Shown: positions 24,417 to 33,415, numbered from the stretch's first letter. The stretch is 33,529 nt of DNA from Gammaproteobacteria bacterium (GCA_003132425.1 PKXS01000097.1:1-33529), one strand, 5' to 3'. Numbers and translations: made by a program. Notes: generated by a model not told the origin, from the sequence alone.

Positions 24417-25412
24417 CTAGCCCGCGCTCAGCTCGAGGTCATCCATGTCCATTCCCACGCCGCTCGCTCGCTGCAGGCGATCGAGGATCGCCGCCCATCG
24501 CTCGCCCTGCGGCAATTCCTGCACGAGAATTCTACTGCACCCCGCCCGATCGAGCGTGCGCAAATGATTGTAGAGATTGTGGGCATACGTGTCGGCCTTT
24601 TTACCCGCATTGATCCACGTCATGTAGCGCTGCGTATTCAGCGGCGGCCGCATGGCGAGCACTGCCACCTTCTCCTGCCGCGCCGCTATCTCGCCCGCTC
24701 GCGCTTCCATCTCGTCCGAGGACACGATCTCGAGCGGCGTGGAAGGCGCGTAATGCAGCATTTGGTCCCCGGGCGCGCGCGGCGCGGCGCCGCCTTGCGC
24801 AAGCTCGCCCACCGTTTGTTCGAGCTGCGAACGGGTGATGAGCCCGGGACGCAGCAAGCGCACGGTATTATCCAAGCAAGAAACGATGGTCGATTCCAAA
24901 CCGATGGGCGATTCTCCTCCATCCAATATGACGCGGATCGCCTCGCCGAACTCTTCGCGCACATGCTCGGTTTTCGTCGGACTCAAGCGGCCATAGCGAT
25001 TGGCGGAGGGGGCAGCGATGCCGCCGCCGAAGGCGGTCAACAGCTGCTGCGCCATCGGGTGCGACGGCACTCGAATGCCGATGCTGTCTTGGCCGCCGCT
25101 GACGATGTCGTTGACGTGGTCCGCCTTCGGCAGAATCAGCGTCAAGGGACCCGGCCAGAACTTAGCCGCCAATTGTTCGGCGAGCGGCGGCACCTCCGAT
25201 ACCCAGCGATGCAAGTATCGCGGATTGTCCAAGTGAACGATCACGGGATGGTCCGCCGGACGGCCCTTGACCTCGAAAATCTTGCGCACGGCGGCCGGAT
25301 TCGAGGCGTTCGCGCCGAGTCCGTAAACCGTCTCGGTCGGGAATACGACCAGGTCGCCGGCGCGCAAGGCCTCGACGGCTTCTTCGATTTCAGTCTGTGT
25401 AGCTCTTACCAC
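24417..25412 (-). CDS. tsaC: L-threonylcarbamoyladenylate synthase, Sua5 type
   Basis: It makes threonylcarbamoyl-AMP from threonine, bicarbonate and ATP, the first step of t6A37 modification in ANN-decoding tRNAs. The 331-residue length shows the long Sua5 form rather than the ~190-residue TsaC: a YrdC domain (1 to about 200; PTETVYGLGANASNP at 25-39, KGRPADHPVIVHL, FWPGPLTLIL, SIGIRVPSHPMAQQLL, APSANRYGRLSPT, GLESTIVSC), a linker, and a C-terminal Sua5 domain from about 230 (LHYAPSTPLEIV to the end). The start is GTG at 25412, exactly 6 nt after TATCAT. No Shine-Dalgarno is visible. It leads the operon with the decarboxylase and DUF882 genes. Confidence 0.94.
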   Translation of the reverse strand: MVRATQTEIEEAVEALRAGDLVVFPTETVYGLGANASNPAAVRKIFEVKGRPADHPVIVHLDNPRYLHRWVSEVPPLAEQLAAKFWPGPLTLILPKADHVNDIVSGGQDSIGIRVPSHPMAQQLLTAFGGGIAAPSANRYGRLSPTKTEHVREEFGEAIRVILDGGESPIGLESTIVSCLDNTVRLLRPGLITRSQLEQTVGELAQGGAAPRAPGDQMLHYAPSTPLEIVSSDEMEARAGEIAARQEKVAVLAMRPPLNTQRYMTWINAGKKADTYAHNLYNHLRTLDRAGCSRILVQELPQGERWAAILDRLQRASGVGMDMDDLELSAG

Positions 25413-25418
25413 ACACGC

Positions 25419-25424
25419 ATGATA
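25419..25424 (-). promoter_or_regulatory. Candidate -10 element for a leaderless tsaC transcript
   Basis: On the minus strand TATCAT is followed by GCGTGT and then the GTG start of tsaC. A TTGCTG at 25446-25441 gives a 16-bp spacer. The layout matches lipA, nbaC and alkX, but with a GTG start codon. Confidence 0.45.
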
Positions 25425-25494
25425 TCAAGACTGCGGCACCAGCAAGCGCCGCAAAATGAATGTCGCAAAAGAGCTACATGAGGTAATTTCGCGG

Positions 25495-28359
25495 TCAAGG
25501 CGACTGCGCCATGGTCACGTCCGGCGGATCAAGCGCGGTGCGGGTCCAGCTGCCGTCGCTCTGCCGATCGAGTTCATAAGCCGGCCAGTAATGCTTATCG
25601 AGCTTCAGGGTGATGACATCCACTTGGCCGTTCCAGCTCACCGTCTTCAACCGCACCGATGCCCTGCTGGACTTACCGCTGACGGCCTTGATGAAGGCGT
25701 CGAGATCGGCCGTGGGTTGGCCATCGACCTCAACGATGCGCCGGCCGGCATACAGTCCGTAACGCGTGGCGGGCGAACCGTAGAAGAAAAATGACACGAA
25801 GACTCCGTAGGGAGCGATGTCGCGTTGCGCCGCCATCGCGCGGTGCGGCGCCTGTAGGGTGGCTCCCGCCCAGATCAGTATCCGATCGATTCCGCGGCCA
25901 TTGAGCGCAACGGTTTTCAACTGCAGCGTTTTCTCCGCGCCGTCCCGCCAAACGGTCACGGAGACTTCGGGCTTCTGCACGGCGCGCTCCACCTCGCGAA
26001 ATCGATTCACCACATTGCCGTCGATCGCGAGCACTAGATCGCCGGGCTCAAGCAAGGTCGCGGCGGGCGATCCGGCCACCAGTCGATCGATTCCCAGCAC
26101 CTGCCGGCGTTGCGCATTATGTTCTTCGAAGCGCCGCACCCACTCCTCCGGCAGCCCCAAGTCGCGCGCGCCGGCCAAGGACTGCACTGAGAATTCGGCC
26201 TCGAAGGAATACAGCGGGCGGCCATCGGTGACGACATTGATCATTTCCGTGACCAGGTCGGCCGGCATGCCGCGATAGGTTTGCTCGAGCTCGCGCGAAG
26301 TCTCGAAGGCAAAGCTCGACCATAGGGCGAGCACTTCGCCTTTGGAATTCGCCAGCACACCGTCGAAATCGGCGGGCGGATTGATCAAGCTCACCGCCTC
26401 CAAATTGCTTTCCCGGAAGCGCAGCGTGCGCGACAGGGGCAAGGACACCACATCGACGCTGGAAATCTGCGTTTTCTCCGACAGGATCTTCGAGTCGCTG
26501 CGTTGGCCCACGACCCACACATCCTCGCCCGCACTCAGCTCCCTGGTGACGAACGTAGCAGCGCGGACCGGCGTATCTCCGATCGACTTCGGATCGTAGG
26601 AGACCACCGCGAGGTTGTGCAGCGGATGAATGAACACGACTTTTCCCGGCACCTCGACGGTGCCGGCAAAGGTGACGCGAACATCGCCCATCGCGACCGG
26701 TACCGTGTTGCGGTCTATCGCCACCAGACCGCGCTTGGCATCGAGGATCACTCCGGTCCCGTGATAATTCTTCTCGGTCACCCCGGACACCGAATAGGGC
26801 ATGTCGAAGTTGACCGTCACCAGTGACGGGGCCAGCCGATCGATGCGTTCGTCGCCGGTCTTTGCAAATTGCGTCGCGGCCGGTTTCAGCGGTACCGGAG
26901 CGGGGCCTGTGGCGATATTGATGCACGGCCAAATACCCAGAGTATCGTCGCGTTTGCACTTGCGCGCAGGGAACCAGCGCCTGTCCATGCGAATCACCTT
27001 GAGCTGCATTGCCCGCGGATCTTCGAGGGTCACGTAGCGCACCGGTGCAAGCGCGCCGTCGGCGAGATCCGCAAGGGCCGCTTCGAAATCGGCCAGTTTC
27101 GTGATTTTCTTGCCGTTGAACGAGCTGATCAGAGCTGCCCGCGGAATGCCGGCACTGCCGAACACATAGCCGGGGTGCGCAACATAGACTCCCTGAATCG
27201 GCAGGTTGAAGTGCCGGGCTTGCTGGTAGGACAGGTTATGGACCACGGCCTCGCCGAACTCGATGTACTCATCGGGGGTAATCGCGCTCAAATTCTGCAC
27301 CACAAGGGCGTGGCGCATGATCTGCTTGCCGCGTTGTATTTCGAGCTTGATCGGCAGGCCGACATGATTGTCCAGCACATCCTCCAGCGCGAAGAATTCC
27401 GGTACCGGCTTGCCGTCAATCGAGATGAGCATGTCGCCCGGCGACAAGATGCCGTCGGCCACCGACCCTGGCTGCACATCGTCGACCACCAGCATGCCGG
27501 TCAAATTGGGATAGGCGCTGCGCATGCGTGCTTCGGTGTCGGAATTGAGTCCTAGGCGCCGCAGTTCGTCATACGGCGTATATTTGAAAACCGTTTCCAG
27601 CGTCCCGCGCGGCACCGGCTTGCCGGCATCGATGAACTTAAGCGCCCGGGTAATCGCCGGGAGCGGCAAATAGAAGCTCGACGCCGCGCCCGTCGCGCCC
27701 CCGGCATTGAGCGCCACCACGCGCCCCTCGATGTCGATCACCGGCGAGCCCGATGAGCCCCCGGAGGTGCTCGACGCCGCTTGGTAGTAAAACGTGTTGA
27801 AGTCGTTGTACTTGCCGTAGCCGTATTCCGGAGCCTCGCGATCCAGGCGCGCCAGGGTGCCGGCGAGAATCGACAACTGCTCGCCGGCGTCGTTCCCCAC
27901 CACGCGAATCTCGCGGCCGATCACCGCGCCAGCCGGATAAAGCGGCAGTTCGGCCGGCTTGATGAATCGCAGTTTCGCCGGATTGTAGTGATAAATGCCG
28001 AAGTCATGCACCGGGTCGCGATAGATCGGGTAGAGCTGCACCTCCTCTCGGTTCAGGAAGGTGGCTTGGGCGGTCACCGGCCCCGGCGTGACTACGTGAC
28101 GATTGGTCAGAATCAGGCCCCGTTTGGCGTCGATCACAAAACCGGTCGCCTGCGCAGTCGTGTTCCATTCCGTATCGAAGGCTCGCGTGCTGTCGATTTG
28201 AATGCTCACCACGCCGGTGGCGATCCTTTCCAGCGTTTGCGCCCAATTGGCCGGAGAGGCGGAAGCGCCGGGAATCCCGGGAGTCGTCGGCGCAGTCGCC
28301 GCGAATGCAGTTGTCATCGCCAAGACGCACAGTGACGGAAGCAGTGACTTGCTGATCAT
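25495..28359 (-). CDS. Nma111/Deg7-like tandem HtrA protease, second domain inactive
   Basis: A 954-residue exported protein (signal peptide to about 21; AGGA 5 nt before the ATG at 28359). Order: active trypsin-like domain (about 45-245), PDZ1 (285-355), PDZ2 (380-460), a second protease fold (about 505-690), PDZ3 (745-815), PDZ4 (850-920). The first domain has His88 (LTNRHVV), Asp119 (YRDPVHDFG) and Ser203 (SGGSSGSPVI). In the second domain the matching places read Asn551 (DRNTV), Asn582 (LHNLAVVSYD) and a non-serine (DFDGVLANSKGEV). Blocks such as YPIYRDPVHDFG, IRVVGNDAGEQLSIL and LDREAPEYGYGKYNDFNT are nearly those of yeast Nma111, a nuclear HtrA. Periplasmic quality control is inferred. 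It starts 23 bp after dgkA. Confidence 0.88.
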   Translation of the reverse strand: MISKSLLPSLCVLAMTTAFAATAPTTPGIPGASASPANWAQTLERIATGVVSIQIDSTRAFDTEWNTTAQATGFVIDAKRGLILTNRHVVTPGPVTAQATFLNREEVQLYPIYRDPVHDFGIYHYNPAKLRFIKPAELPLYPAGAVIGREIRVVGNDAGEQLSILAGTLARLDREAPEYGYGKYNDFNTFYYQAASSTSGGSSGSPVIDIEGRVVALNAGGATGAASSFYLPLPAITRALKFIDAGKPVPRGTLETVFKYTPYDELRRLGLNSDTEARMRSAYPNLTGMLVVDDVQPGSVADGILSPGDMLISIDGKPVPEFFALEDVLDNHVGLPIKLEIQRGKQIMRHALVVQNLSAITPDEYIEFGEAVVHNLSYQQARHFNLPIQGVYVAHPGYVFGSAGIPRAALISSFNGKKITKLADFEAALADLADGALAPVRYVTLEDPRAMQLKVIRMDRRWFPARKCKRDDTLGIWPCINIATGPAPVPLKPAATQFAKTGDERIDRLAPSLVTVNFDMPYSVSGVTEKNYHGTGVILDAKRGLVAIDRNTVPVAMGDVRVTFAGTVEVPGKVVFIHPLHNLAVVSYDPKSIGDTPVRAATFVTRELSAGEDVWVVGQRSDSKILSEKTQISSVDVVSLPLSRTLRFRESNLEAVSLINPPADFDGVLANSKGEVLALWSSFAFETSRELEQTYRGMPADLVTEMINVVTDGRPLYSFEAEFSVQSLAGARDLGLPEEWVRRFEEHNAQRRQVLGIDRLVAGSPAATLLEPGDLVLAIDGNVVNRFREVERAVQKPEVSVTVWRDGAEKTLQLKTVALNGRGIDRILIWAGATLQAPHRAMAAQRDIAPYGVFVSFFFYGSPATRYGLYAGRRIVEVDGQPTADLDAFIKAVSGKSSRASVRLKTVSWNGQVDVITLKLDKHYWPAYELDRQSDGSWTRTALDPPDVTMAQSP

Positions 28360-28382
28360 GCATATCCTAAGGTTAGATTCAT

Positions 28383-28757
28383 TCAGTGCACGTGATCCGA
28401 CAGGATCAGCAGCCACACGGTTCCTAACAACGCGAAACTCAGCATCACCGCGGCAGATCCCATGTCTTTCGCCATTCCTGCCAGCGGGTGGCGCTCGGTG
28501 CCGGATCGGTCGACCACGGCCTCGACGGCGCTGTTCAATATCTCGACCACCAGAATCAGCAGCATCGGACTCACCAGCAAGGCACGCTCGACACCTGTGC
28601 GGCCCAGATACAGTCCGCCGGGAATGACCAGAAGGGCCAGCGACACCTCTTGGCGAAACGCCGCCTCTTCCCGCCAGGTATGCACAAAACCTTGGAAAGA
28701 ATAGCCGAAGGCGCGCAGCAAGCGCGTGATTCCGGCCGGTTTCTGCCTATCGGTCAT
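28383..28757 (-). CDS. dgkA: Diacylglycerol kinase DgkA
   Basis: DgkA phosphorylates diacylglycerol (and related lipid substrates) in the inner membrane, recycling diacylglycerol left by osmoregulated glucan and LPS modification. The 124-residue protein has an amphipathic N-terminus (REEAAFRQE), three hydrophobic segments (about 38-52, 57-75, 101-119), and the active-site signature VEILNSAVEAVVDR (71-84) followed by HPLAGMAKDMGSAAVML. The ATG at 28757 follows the gcvPB TGA with no gap (TGAATG), so it is probably translated by reinitiation in the glycine operon. Placing dgkA downstream of gcv genes has no obvious metabolic reason. Confidence 0.95.
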   Translation of the reverse strand: MTDRQKPAGITRLLRAFGYSFQGFVHTWREEAAFRQEVSLALLVIPGGLYLGRTGVERALLVSPMLLILVVEILNSAVEAVVDRSGTERHPLAGMAKDMGSAAVMLSFALLGTVWLLILSDHVH

Positions 28758-30236
28758 TCAAGGGGCGGGCACCCACGCCAAGTCGAGCTGTTTCGCGGCA
28801 CGCACGTCGTCCAGTCTGCGGACCGGCATGGTATGCGGAGCCGAGGTGAGTTTTCCGGGCTCTTGTTCCATTTCTCGCCGAATGGCGATCATGGCCTCGC
28901 AGAAACGATCCAGATCTTCTTTGGTTTCGGTTTCGGTGGGTTCGATCAGCAGGCATTCAGGCACCAGCAGGGGGAAGTAGGTGGTCGGGGCATGAAAGCC
29001 ATAGTCGAGCAGACGCTTCGCGACGTCCATCGCCGTGACCTGGTAGAGCCTGTTCTCCCGCTTCAATGTGATGATGAATTCATGGCTGGCGCGGCGCTTA
29101 GGATAGGCCGCTTCGTAGCCCGCCGCCTGCAGGCGCTTCATCAAGTAATTCGCGTTGAGCGTGGCGAATTCGGCGACGCGCACCATGCCCTCCCGGCCCA
29201 ACATCCGCATGTAGATAAAGGCGCGCAGGTTGACGCCGGCGTTGCCCATGAAGCCCGACAACCGGCCGATCGATTGTGGCACGTCGCGTTCGCTCAACCA
29301 GCGAAACTGCGAGGAGTCTTTGCCGACCATGGGAATCGGCAGGTACGGCAGCAGGCGTGCGCCGACTCCCACTGCCCCCGATCCGGGACCGCCTCCGCCG
29401 TGCGGCGTCGAGAAGGTCTTATGCAGATTCATGTGAATCACGTCGAATCCCATGTCGCCCGGGCGAACCTTGCCGAGTATCGCGTTCAAATTGGCGCCGT
29501 CGTAGTACAGCAGCCCGCCGGCATCGTGAACCATTTTCGCGACCTGCGCGATCTTGTGCTCGAAGACGCCGAGTGTCGACGGATTCGTGAGCATGATGCC
29601 CGCCGTCTTTGGACTTAGCGCGGCCCGCAGCGCCTCGACATCGACATCGCCGTTGCCATCGCAGGGAATCTCTTTGACAGTGCAGCCGCACATCGCGGCG
29701 GTGGCGGGATTGGTGCCGTGCGCCGCCTGCGGCACGATGATTTCGCTGCGCGCTAAATCGTTGCGCGCGCGATGGTAGGCGCGAATCATCGCAACGCCGG
29801 CGAACTCGCCCTGCGCGCCGGCCATGGGCGTCAGGCTCACGCCTTGCATGCCGGTGATGGCCTTCAGCATCTCCTGCAGCTCATACATGCATGCGAGGAA
29901 CCCTTGGGGTTCGGGTGCAAGTGGATGCCTCGACAAAAATTCCGGCAGCATGGCGTAGGTGTTGCACGCCTTGGGGTTGTACTTCATGGTACAGGAGCCC
30001 AAGGGATAGAAATGCGTGTCGATGGAGAAATTCATCTGCGACAGCCGCGTGTAGTGGCGCACTGTCTGCAATTCGGAAACCGCCGGCAGCAGGGGTGGGG
30101 TCACGCGCCGCATATGCGCGGGAATTTCGTCCGGTGCCGTACCCGCGACGCGCGGCGGAAATTGACTGCTTGCATGACGTCCCGGCTTGCTCAATTCGAA
30201 TATGACCGGTTCCCGCAGTTGGAGTTCTGACATCAT
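28758..30236 (-). CDS. gcvPB: Glycine decarboxylase P-protein subunit 2
   Basis: The PLP-binding half of a split P-protein, which decarboxylates glycine and passes the aminomethyl group to lipoyl-GcvH. The 492-residue protein has [11 protein letters not shown], the PLP-lysine segment [30 protein letters not shown], and [12 protein letters not shown]. Two ATGs in tandem (30236, 30233) follow AAAGGA. The second has the better spacing, so the protein may be one residue shorter. It starts 7 bp after gcvPA. In E. coli both halves are one polypeptide; the split form occurs in many other bacteria. Confidence 0.95.
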   Translation of the reverse strand: MMSELQLREPVIFELSKPGRHASSQFPPRVAGTAPDEIPAHMRRVTPPLLPAVSELQTVRHYTRLSQMNFSIDTHFYPLGSCTMKYNPKACNTYAMLPEFLSRHPLAPEPQGFLACMYELQEMLKAITGMQGVSLTPMAGAQGEFAGVAMIRAYHRARNDLARSEIIVPQAAHGTNPATAAMCGCTVKEIPCDGNGDVDVEALRAALSPKTAGIMLTNPSTLGVFEHKIAQVAKMVHDAGGLLYYDGANLNAILGKVRPGDMGFDVIHMNLHKTFSTPHGGGGPGSGAVGVGARLLPYLPIPMVGKDSSQFRWLSERDVPQSIGRLSGFMGNAGVNLRAFIYMRMLGREGMVRVAEFATLNANYLMKRLQAAGYEAAYPKRRASHEFIITLKRENRLYQVTAMDVAKRLLDYGFHAPTTYFPLLVPECLLIEPTETETKEDLDRFCEAMIAIRREMEQEPGKLTSAPHTMPVRRLDDVRAAKQLDLAWVPAP

Positions 30237-30243
30237 GCGTCCT

Positions 30244-31641
30244 TTATGCAGCTTCGCCCGAGCGCGCGCCGTTCATTACATCGGATAATGCGGACGTATA
30301 GGCTTCAATATCGGCCTCAAGCTTCGTTTCCGTGGCGCAGACCAGCAGCGCGTGTCCCAATTCCGGAAAGGCGTGCCTAAGATCGAGCCCACCCAGGATT
30401 CCACGATGCGCCAGCGCCGCGAGCACGGGCGCCACCGGCCGATCGAGCAGCAGCACGGCTTCGTGGAAGCGCGGCGCGGTAAAGGCGAGCCTGACGCCCT
30501 TGACCCGCGTGAGTGCGGCCGCCAAATCGTGCGTGCGCTGTACACTGGCGGCGGCGACGCGCTCCAGCCCTTCCGCACCGAGCAGCGCCAGGTAGATCGT
30601 CGCGGCAGTGACCATGAGGCCTTGGTTCGTGCAGATGTTCGATGTCGCCTTGCTGCGTCGAATGTGCTGTTCGCGTGCCTGCAGCGTTAAGCTGAACCCC
30701 GGCCGCCCCTCCACGTCCACGGTGCCCCCGACGATTCGGCCCGGCATTTGCCGCACGTACTGCATTCGCGTTGTCATGAAGCCGAAATACGGGCCGCCCG
30801 AGGAAAGCGGCACGCCCAGCGCCTGTCCCTCGCCGCAAACGATATCCGCGCCCTGTGTGCCCTCGAAAACTTGGCCCCACCGGCCGGGCGGCTTGAGCAG
30901 CGCCAGCGACGTTGGATTCACCACCGCGATCAGCAGAATCTTGTTGGCATGCGCCCAGTCAGTCAGGCTGTCGACTTCCTCCAAGTTGCCAAAGAAATTC
31001 GGTTGCTGAACCACCAATGCCGTGAAATCTTGACCATTGTAGGCCTGCAGAGATTCCAGCAGCGTTCGCCCCTGTCCGCGATCGAAATCCACCGGCTCGA
31101 AACTGATGTCTTGATTGCCGGCGATCGCGCGCGCAACTTGCGCGTAGGTCGGATTCAGCGAACGCGGCAGCAACACGCGGCGCGAGCTCGAGGCGCGGTT
31201 CGAACGCACCGCCATCAGACAGGCCTCCGCAAGCGCGGATGCGCCGTCATAAAGCGAGGCATTCGATACTTCCATCCGCGTCAAAGCGCACATCATCGAT
31301 TGAAATTCGTAGATGAGCTGCAACGTGCCTTGGCTCGCCTCGGCTTGATAGGGTGTGTAGGCGGAGTAGAACTCGCCGCGCGTGGCGATTGCCCATACGG
31401 GTGCCGGGATATGATGCTCATAGGCGCCGGCGCCGATGAAGCTCAACGGCCTTCCGTCGCGCGCCGCGCGCTCCATAAGCAGGCGCCCCACCTCCATTTC
31501 CGACAGGGCCGGCGGCACGCCGTCGAGCGCCTTTATTTTCAGTTCGGGAGGTATTTCATCGAACAAGTCTTCGATGGACCTCACCCCGATGAGTTCGAGC
31601 ATGCGGGCCACATCGTCGGGGGTATGCGGTATGAACGCCAC
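30244..31641 (-). CDS. gcvPA: Glycine decarboxylase P-protein subunit 1
   Basis: The partner half of the split P-protein, 465 residues from the GTG at 31641. AGGGG lies 5 nt upstream, and the N-terminus [19 protein letters not shown] is the usual family start. Blocks: [119 protein letters not shown]. The frame is open to 31746 through gcvH, which I exclude. It lies 8 bp after gcvH. Confidence 0.95.
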   Translation of the reverse strand: MAFIPHTPDDVARMLELIGVRSIEDLFDEIPPELKIKALDGVPPALSEMEVGRLLMERAARDGRPLSFIGAGAYEHHIPAPVWAIATRGEFYSAYTPYQAEASQGTLQLIYEFQSMMCALTRMEVSNASLYDGASALAEACLMAVRSNRASSSRRVLLPRSLNPTYAQVARAIAGNQDISFEPVDFDRGQGRTLLESLQAYNGQDFTALVVQQPNFFGNLEEVDSLTDWAHANKILLIAVVNPTSLALLKPPGRWGQVFEGTQGADIVCGEGQALGVPLSSGGPYFGFMTTRMQYVRQMPGRIVGGTVDVEGRPGFSLTLQAREQHIRRSKATSNICTNQGLMVTAATIYLALLGAEGLERVAAASVQRTHDLAAALTRVKGVRLAFTAPRFHEAVLLLDRPVAPVLAALAHRGILGGLDLRHAFPELGHALLVCATETKLEADIEAYTSALSDVMNGARSGEAA

Positions 31642-31649
31642 GGTGGCCC

Positions 31650-32045
31650 CTACTTGGCTTCGTCGGTCAATGTGCTCGCATAGTCGCCGGCACTCATGAG
31701 CGGGGCGCTCGCGCCGGGAGAATCGACTTCGATCCGTATCAGCCACCCCGCGCCGTAGGGTTCCTGGTTCAGCAGTTCCGGCCGGCTTGCCAAGTCCGCA
31801 TTACTCGCCGTGACCTTGCCGCTGACCGGGCTGTACACATCCGAGGCCGCCTTGACCGACTCGACCACGGCGCAGCCTTCGCCTGCCTTCAGGTGGCGGC
31901 CCACTTCCGGCACCTCGACAAACACCAAATCGCCGAGCGCGCCCTGCGCATGATCCGTAATGCCGATCTCAACCTGCCCGTTCGGCAGCCGGCGCACCCA
32001 CTCGTGACTGCGGGTGTACTGCAATTCGCTGGGAATACTGCTCAA
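31650..32045 (-). CDS. gcvH: Glycine cleavage system H protein
   Basis: GcvH shuttles the aminomethyl group on a lipoyl arm between the P, T and L proteins. The 131-residue protein has [40 protein letters not shown] and the lipoylation site Lys65 in [16 protein letters not shown]. The start codon is TTG at 32045, with AAGGAG 8 nt upstream and the typical MSxIPxELxYTxSHEW N-terminus. The lipoyl group would be supplied by LipB/LipA, encoded at the other end of the window. Confidence 0.96.
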   Translation of the reverse strand: MSSIPSELQYTRSHEWVRRLPNGQVEIGITDHAQGALGDLVFVEVPEVGRHLKAGEGCAVVESVKAASDVYSPVSGKVTASNADLASRPELLNQEPYGAGWLIRIEVDSPGASAPLMSAGDYASTLTDEAK

Positions 32046-32061
32046 AGCGATTTCTCCTTCA

Positions 32062-33159
32062 CTATGTTGGAATCAATGCCTTGCCATGGCGCACGAACGG
32101 CGGCTTGACGATGCTGGCCGCGTGCAGCTTGCCGCGAATGTCGACCTGCACTCGCGCTGCGGCTGCCCTCGGCACGCGAGCCAGCGCAATCGACCGGTTT
32201 AGGGTCGGCGAGAAGGTGCCGCTCGTGACTTCGCCGAAGGCCGCATCCGAGCCTGCGCCCGTGATCACTTTCTGATGGCTGCGCAGCACTCCGCGGTCTT
32301 CGAGCAGCAAGCCCACGAGTTGGTTCCCGGCGGCGGACCGAGCTTGCTCAAGCGCCGCGCGCCCGATGAATTCGCGATCAATGGGATCGAAGGCCACCGT
32401 CCATTCCAGACCCGACTCCAAAGGGTGATGCGCTTCATCCAGGTCATTGCCGTAAAGGCACATGCCCGCCTCCAGGCGCAGCGTATCCCTTGCGCCCAAG
32501 CCCGCGGGTGCGATGCCTTGACGCCCAAGCGCTGCCCACGTTGCGGGGGCGTCCGCGGCGGGGAGCATGATCTCGAAGCCATCCTCGCCGGTATAACCGG
32601 TGCGCGCGATGAACCAAGCGCCAAACTCGGCGCCGACAAACGGCTTTAAGTCAAGGGCGGCGGCGCGGCGGCTCTCGGGCAGCAGCGCAAGCACCTTGAC
32701 CCGTGCTTGCGGCCCCTGCGCCGCGATCATCGCCAGATCGCTGCGATCCCGTACGGCGACCGCGAAGCGCGCCGCGCGCTCGCGTATCCAAGCGAGGTCC
32801 TTGCCGCGCGTTCCGGCGTTGATGACCAGGCGAAACCAGGATTCCGTCAGGAAGTAGACGATCAAGTCGTCGAGCACGCCGCCGCTCGGCAAGAGCATGC
32901 AGGAATACAACGCCTTGCCCGGCACTTTGAGCCGATCGACGTCGTTGGCCAGCAAAGACTTCAGGAATTCGCGCGACCTGGCGCCGGTCACATCGACGAC
33001 CCCCATGTGCGACACATCGAACATGCCCGCATCGCGCCGCACCGCGTGGTGCTCTTCGATCTGCGAGCCATAGTGCAAGGGCATATCCCAACCGCCGAAG
33101 TCGACGATTTTCGCGCCTTGCAGTACATGGCTGTCGTAGAGCGGGGTCTTCAGGCCCAT
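32062..33159 (-). CDS. gcvT: Glycine cleavage system T protein (aminomethyltransferase)
   Basis: GcvT releases ammonia from the aminomethyl-lipoyl GcvH and makes 5,10-methylene-tetrahydrofolate. From the ATG at 33159 the product is 365 residues, preceded by GAGG at 5 nt, and begins GLKTPLYDSHVLQGAKIVDFGGWDMPLHYGSQIEEHHAVRRDAGMFDVSHMG (read in two parts: GLKTPLYDSHVLQGAKIVDF and GGWDMPLHYGSQIEEHH). Later blocks are FIARTGYTGEDGFEIML, GLGARDTLRLEAGMCLYGNDLDE, and VTSGTFSPTLNRSIALA. It is the first gene behind the glycine riboswitch. L-protein (dihydrolipoamide dehydrogenase) is not encoded here. Confidence 0.96.
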   Translation of the reverse strand: MGLKTPLYDSHVLQGAKIVDFGGWDMPLHYGSQIEEHHAVRRDAGMFDVSHMGVVDVTGARSREFLKSLLANDVDRLKVPGKALYSCMLLPSGGVLDDLIVYFLTESWFRLVINAGTRGKDLAWIRERAARFAVAVRDRSDLAMIAAQGPQARVKVLALLPESRRAAALDLKPFVGAEFGAWFIARTGYTGEDGFEIMLPAADAPATWAALGRQGIAPAGLGARDTLRLEAGMCLYGNDLDEAHHPLESGLEWTVAFDPIDREFIGRAALEQARSAAGNQLVGLLLEDRGVLRSHQKVITGAGSDAAFGEVTSGTFSPTLNRSIALARVPRAAAARVQVDIRGKLHAASIVKPPFVRHGKALIPT

Positions 33160-33190
33160 CGCAACCTCGCTGCGAATGAATTCAAAGGAC

Positions 33191-33213
33191 ACACGGCACT
33201 TTCGTGCCGCGCC
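33191..33213 (-). promoter_or_regulatory. GNRA-capped hairpin between the glycine riboswitch and gcvT
   Basis: In the mRNA sense CGGCAC-GAAA-GUGCCG (33209-33194) forms a perfect 6-bp stem with a GNRA tetraloop, extendable by G-U, C-G and G-U pairs to about 9 bp. It sits just downstream of aptamer 2 and about 25 nt before the gcvT GAGG site. No U-tract follows, so it is not a standard terminator. It may be part of the expression platform. Confidence 0.5.
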
Positions 33214-33404
33214 CCTCTGTCCTTCGGACCTGAGAGATCAAGCGCCAATGCGCGCTGTTCCCCTTCGGTGGACCTGCACCATTGACGATGCGATCGCTCT
33301 CCAGAGATCGCGAGAGACTGCCGTTCATGTGCCTGAGCGTTTCCGGGCGGTTGCGCCTTCGGCGGTCCTTAAGATTTAAGGACTCTCTCCGGACAGCTCT
33401 TGTC
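33211..33404 (-). ncRNA. Tandem glycine riboswitch upstream of gcvT
   Basis: Two aptamer-like units lie in series in the gcv leader. Aptamer 1 (about 33398-33303) has GGAGAG, a perfect P-stem GUCCUUAA/UUAAGGAC (33383-33365), CCGAAGGCGCAA (33362-33351) and AAACGCUCAGGCA (33342-33330). Aptamer 2 (about 33302-33211) has GGAGAGCGAUCGC (33302-33290), CCGAAGGGG (33268-33260), CUCUCAGG (33236-33229) and GGACAGAGGGG (33222-33212). These are the conserved core motifs of the gcvT element. Glycine binding normally turns on degradation genes such as gcvT. Exact boundaries are estimates. Confidence 0.92.
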
Positions 33405-33415
33405 GCGATAGGTGA

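Noticed and set aside
23079-25481. An 800-codon open frame on + across the DUF882, decarboxylase and tsaC genes
   Set aside because: It is the antisense of three clearly conserved genes. Its product has no recognisable domain and is rich in Arg/His/Gln, as expected for a GC-rich shadow frame.
30748-31683. Long + strand open frames opposite gcvPA and gcvPB (also 28488-29618)
   Set aside because: They lie entirely opposite conserved gcv genes and show only shadow-type composition.
33194-33209. Hairpin before gcvT as an intrinsic terminator
   Set aside because: The stem is good but is followed by GUGUGUCC and not a U-run, so I list it only as a possible regulatory hairpin.
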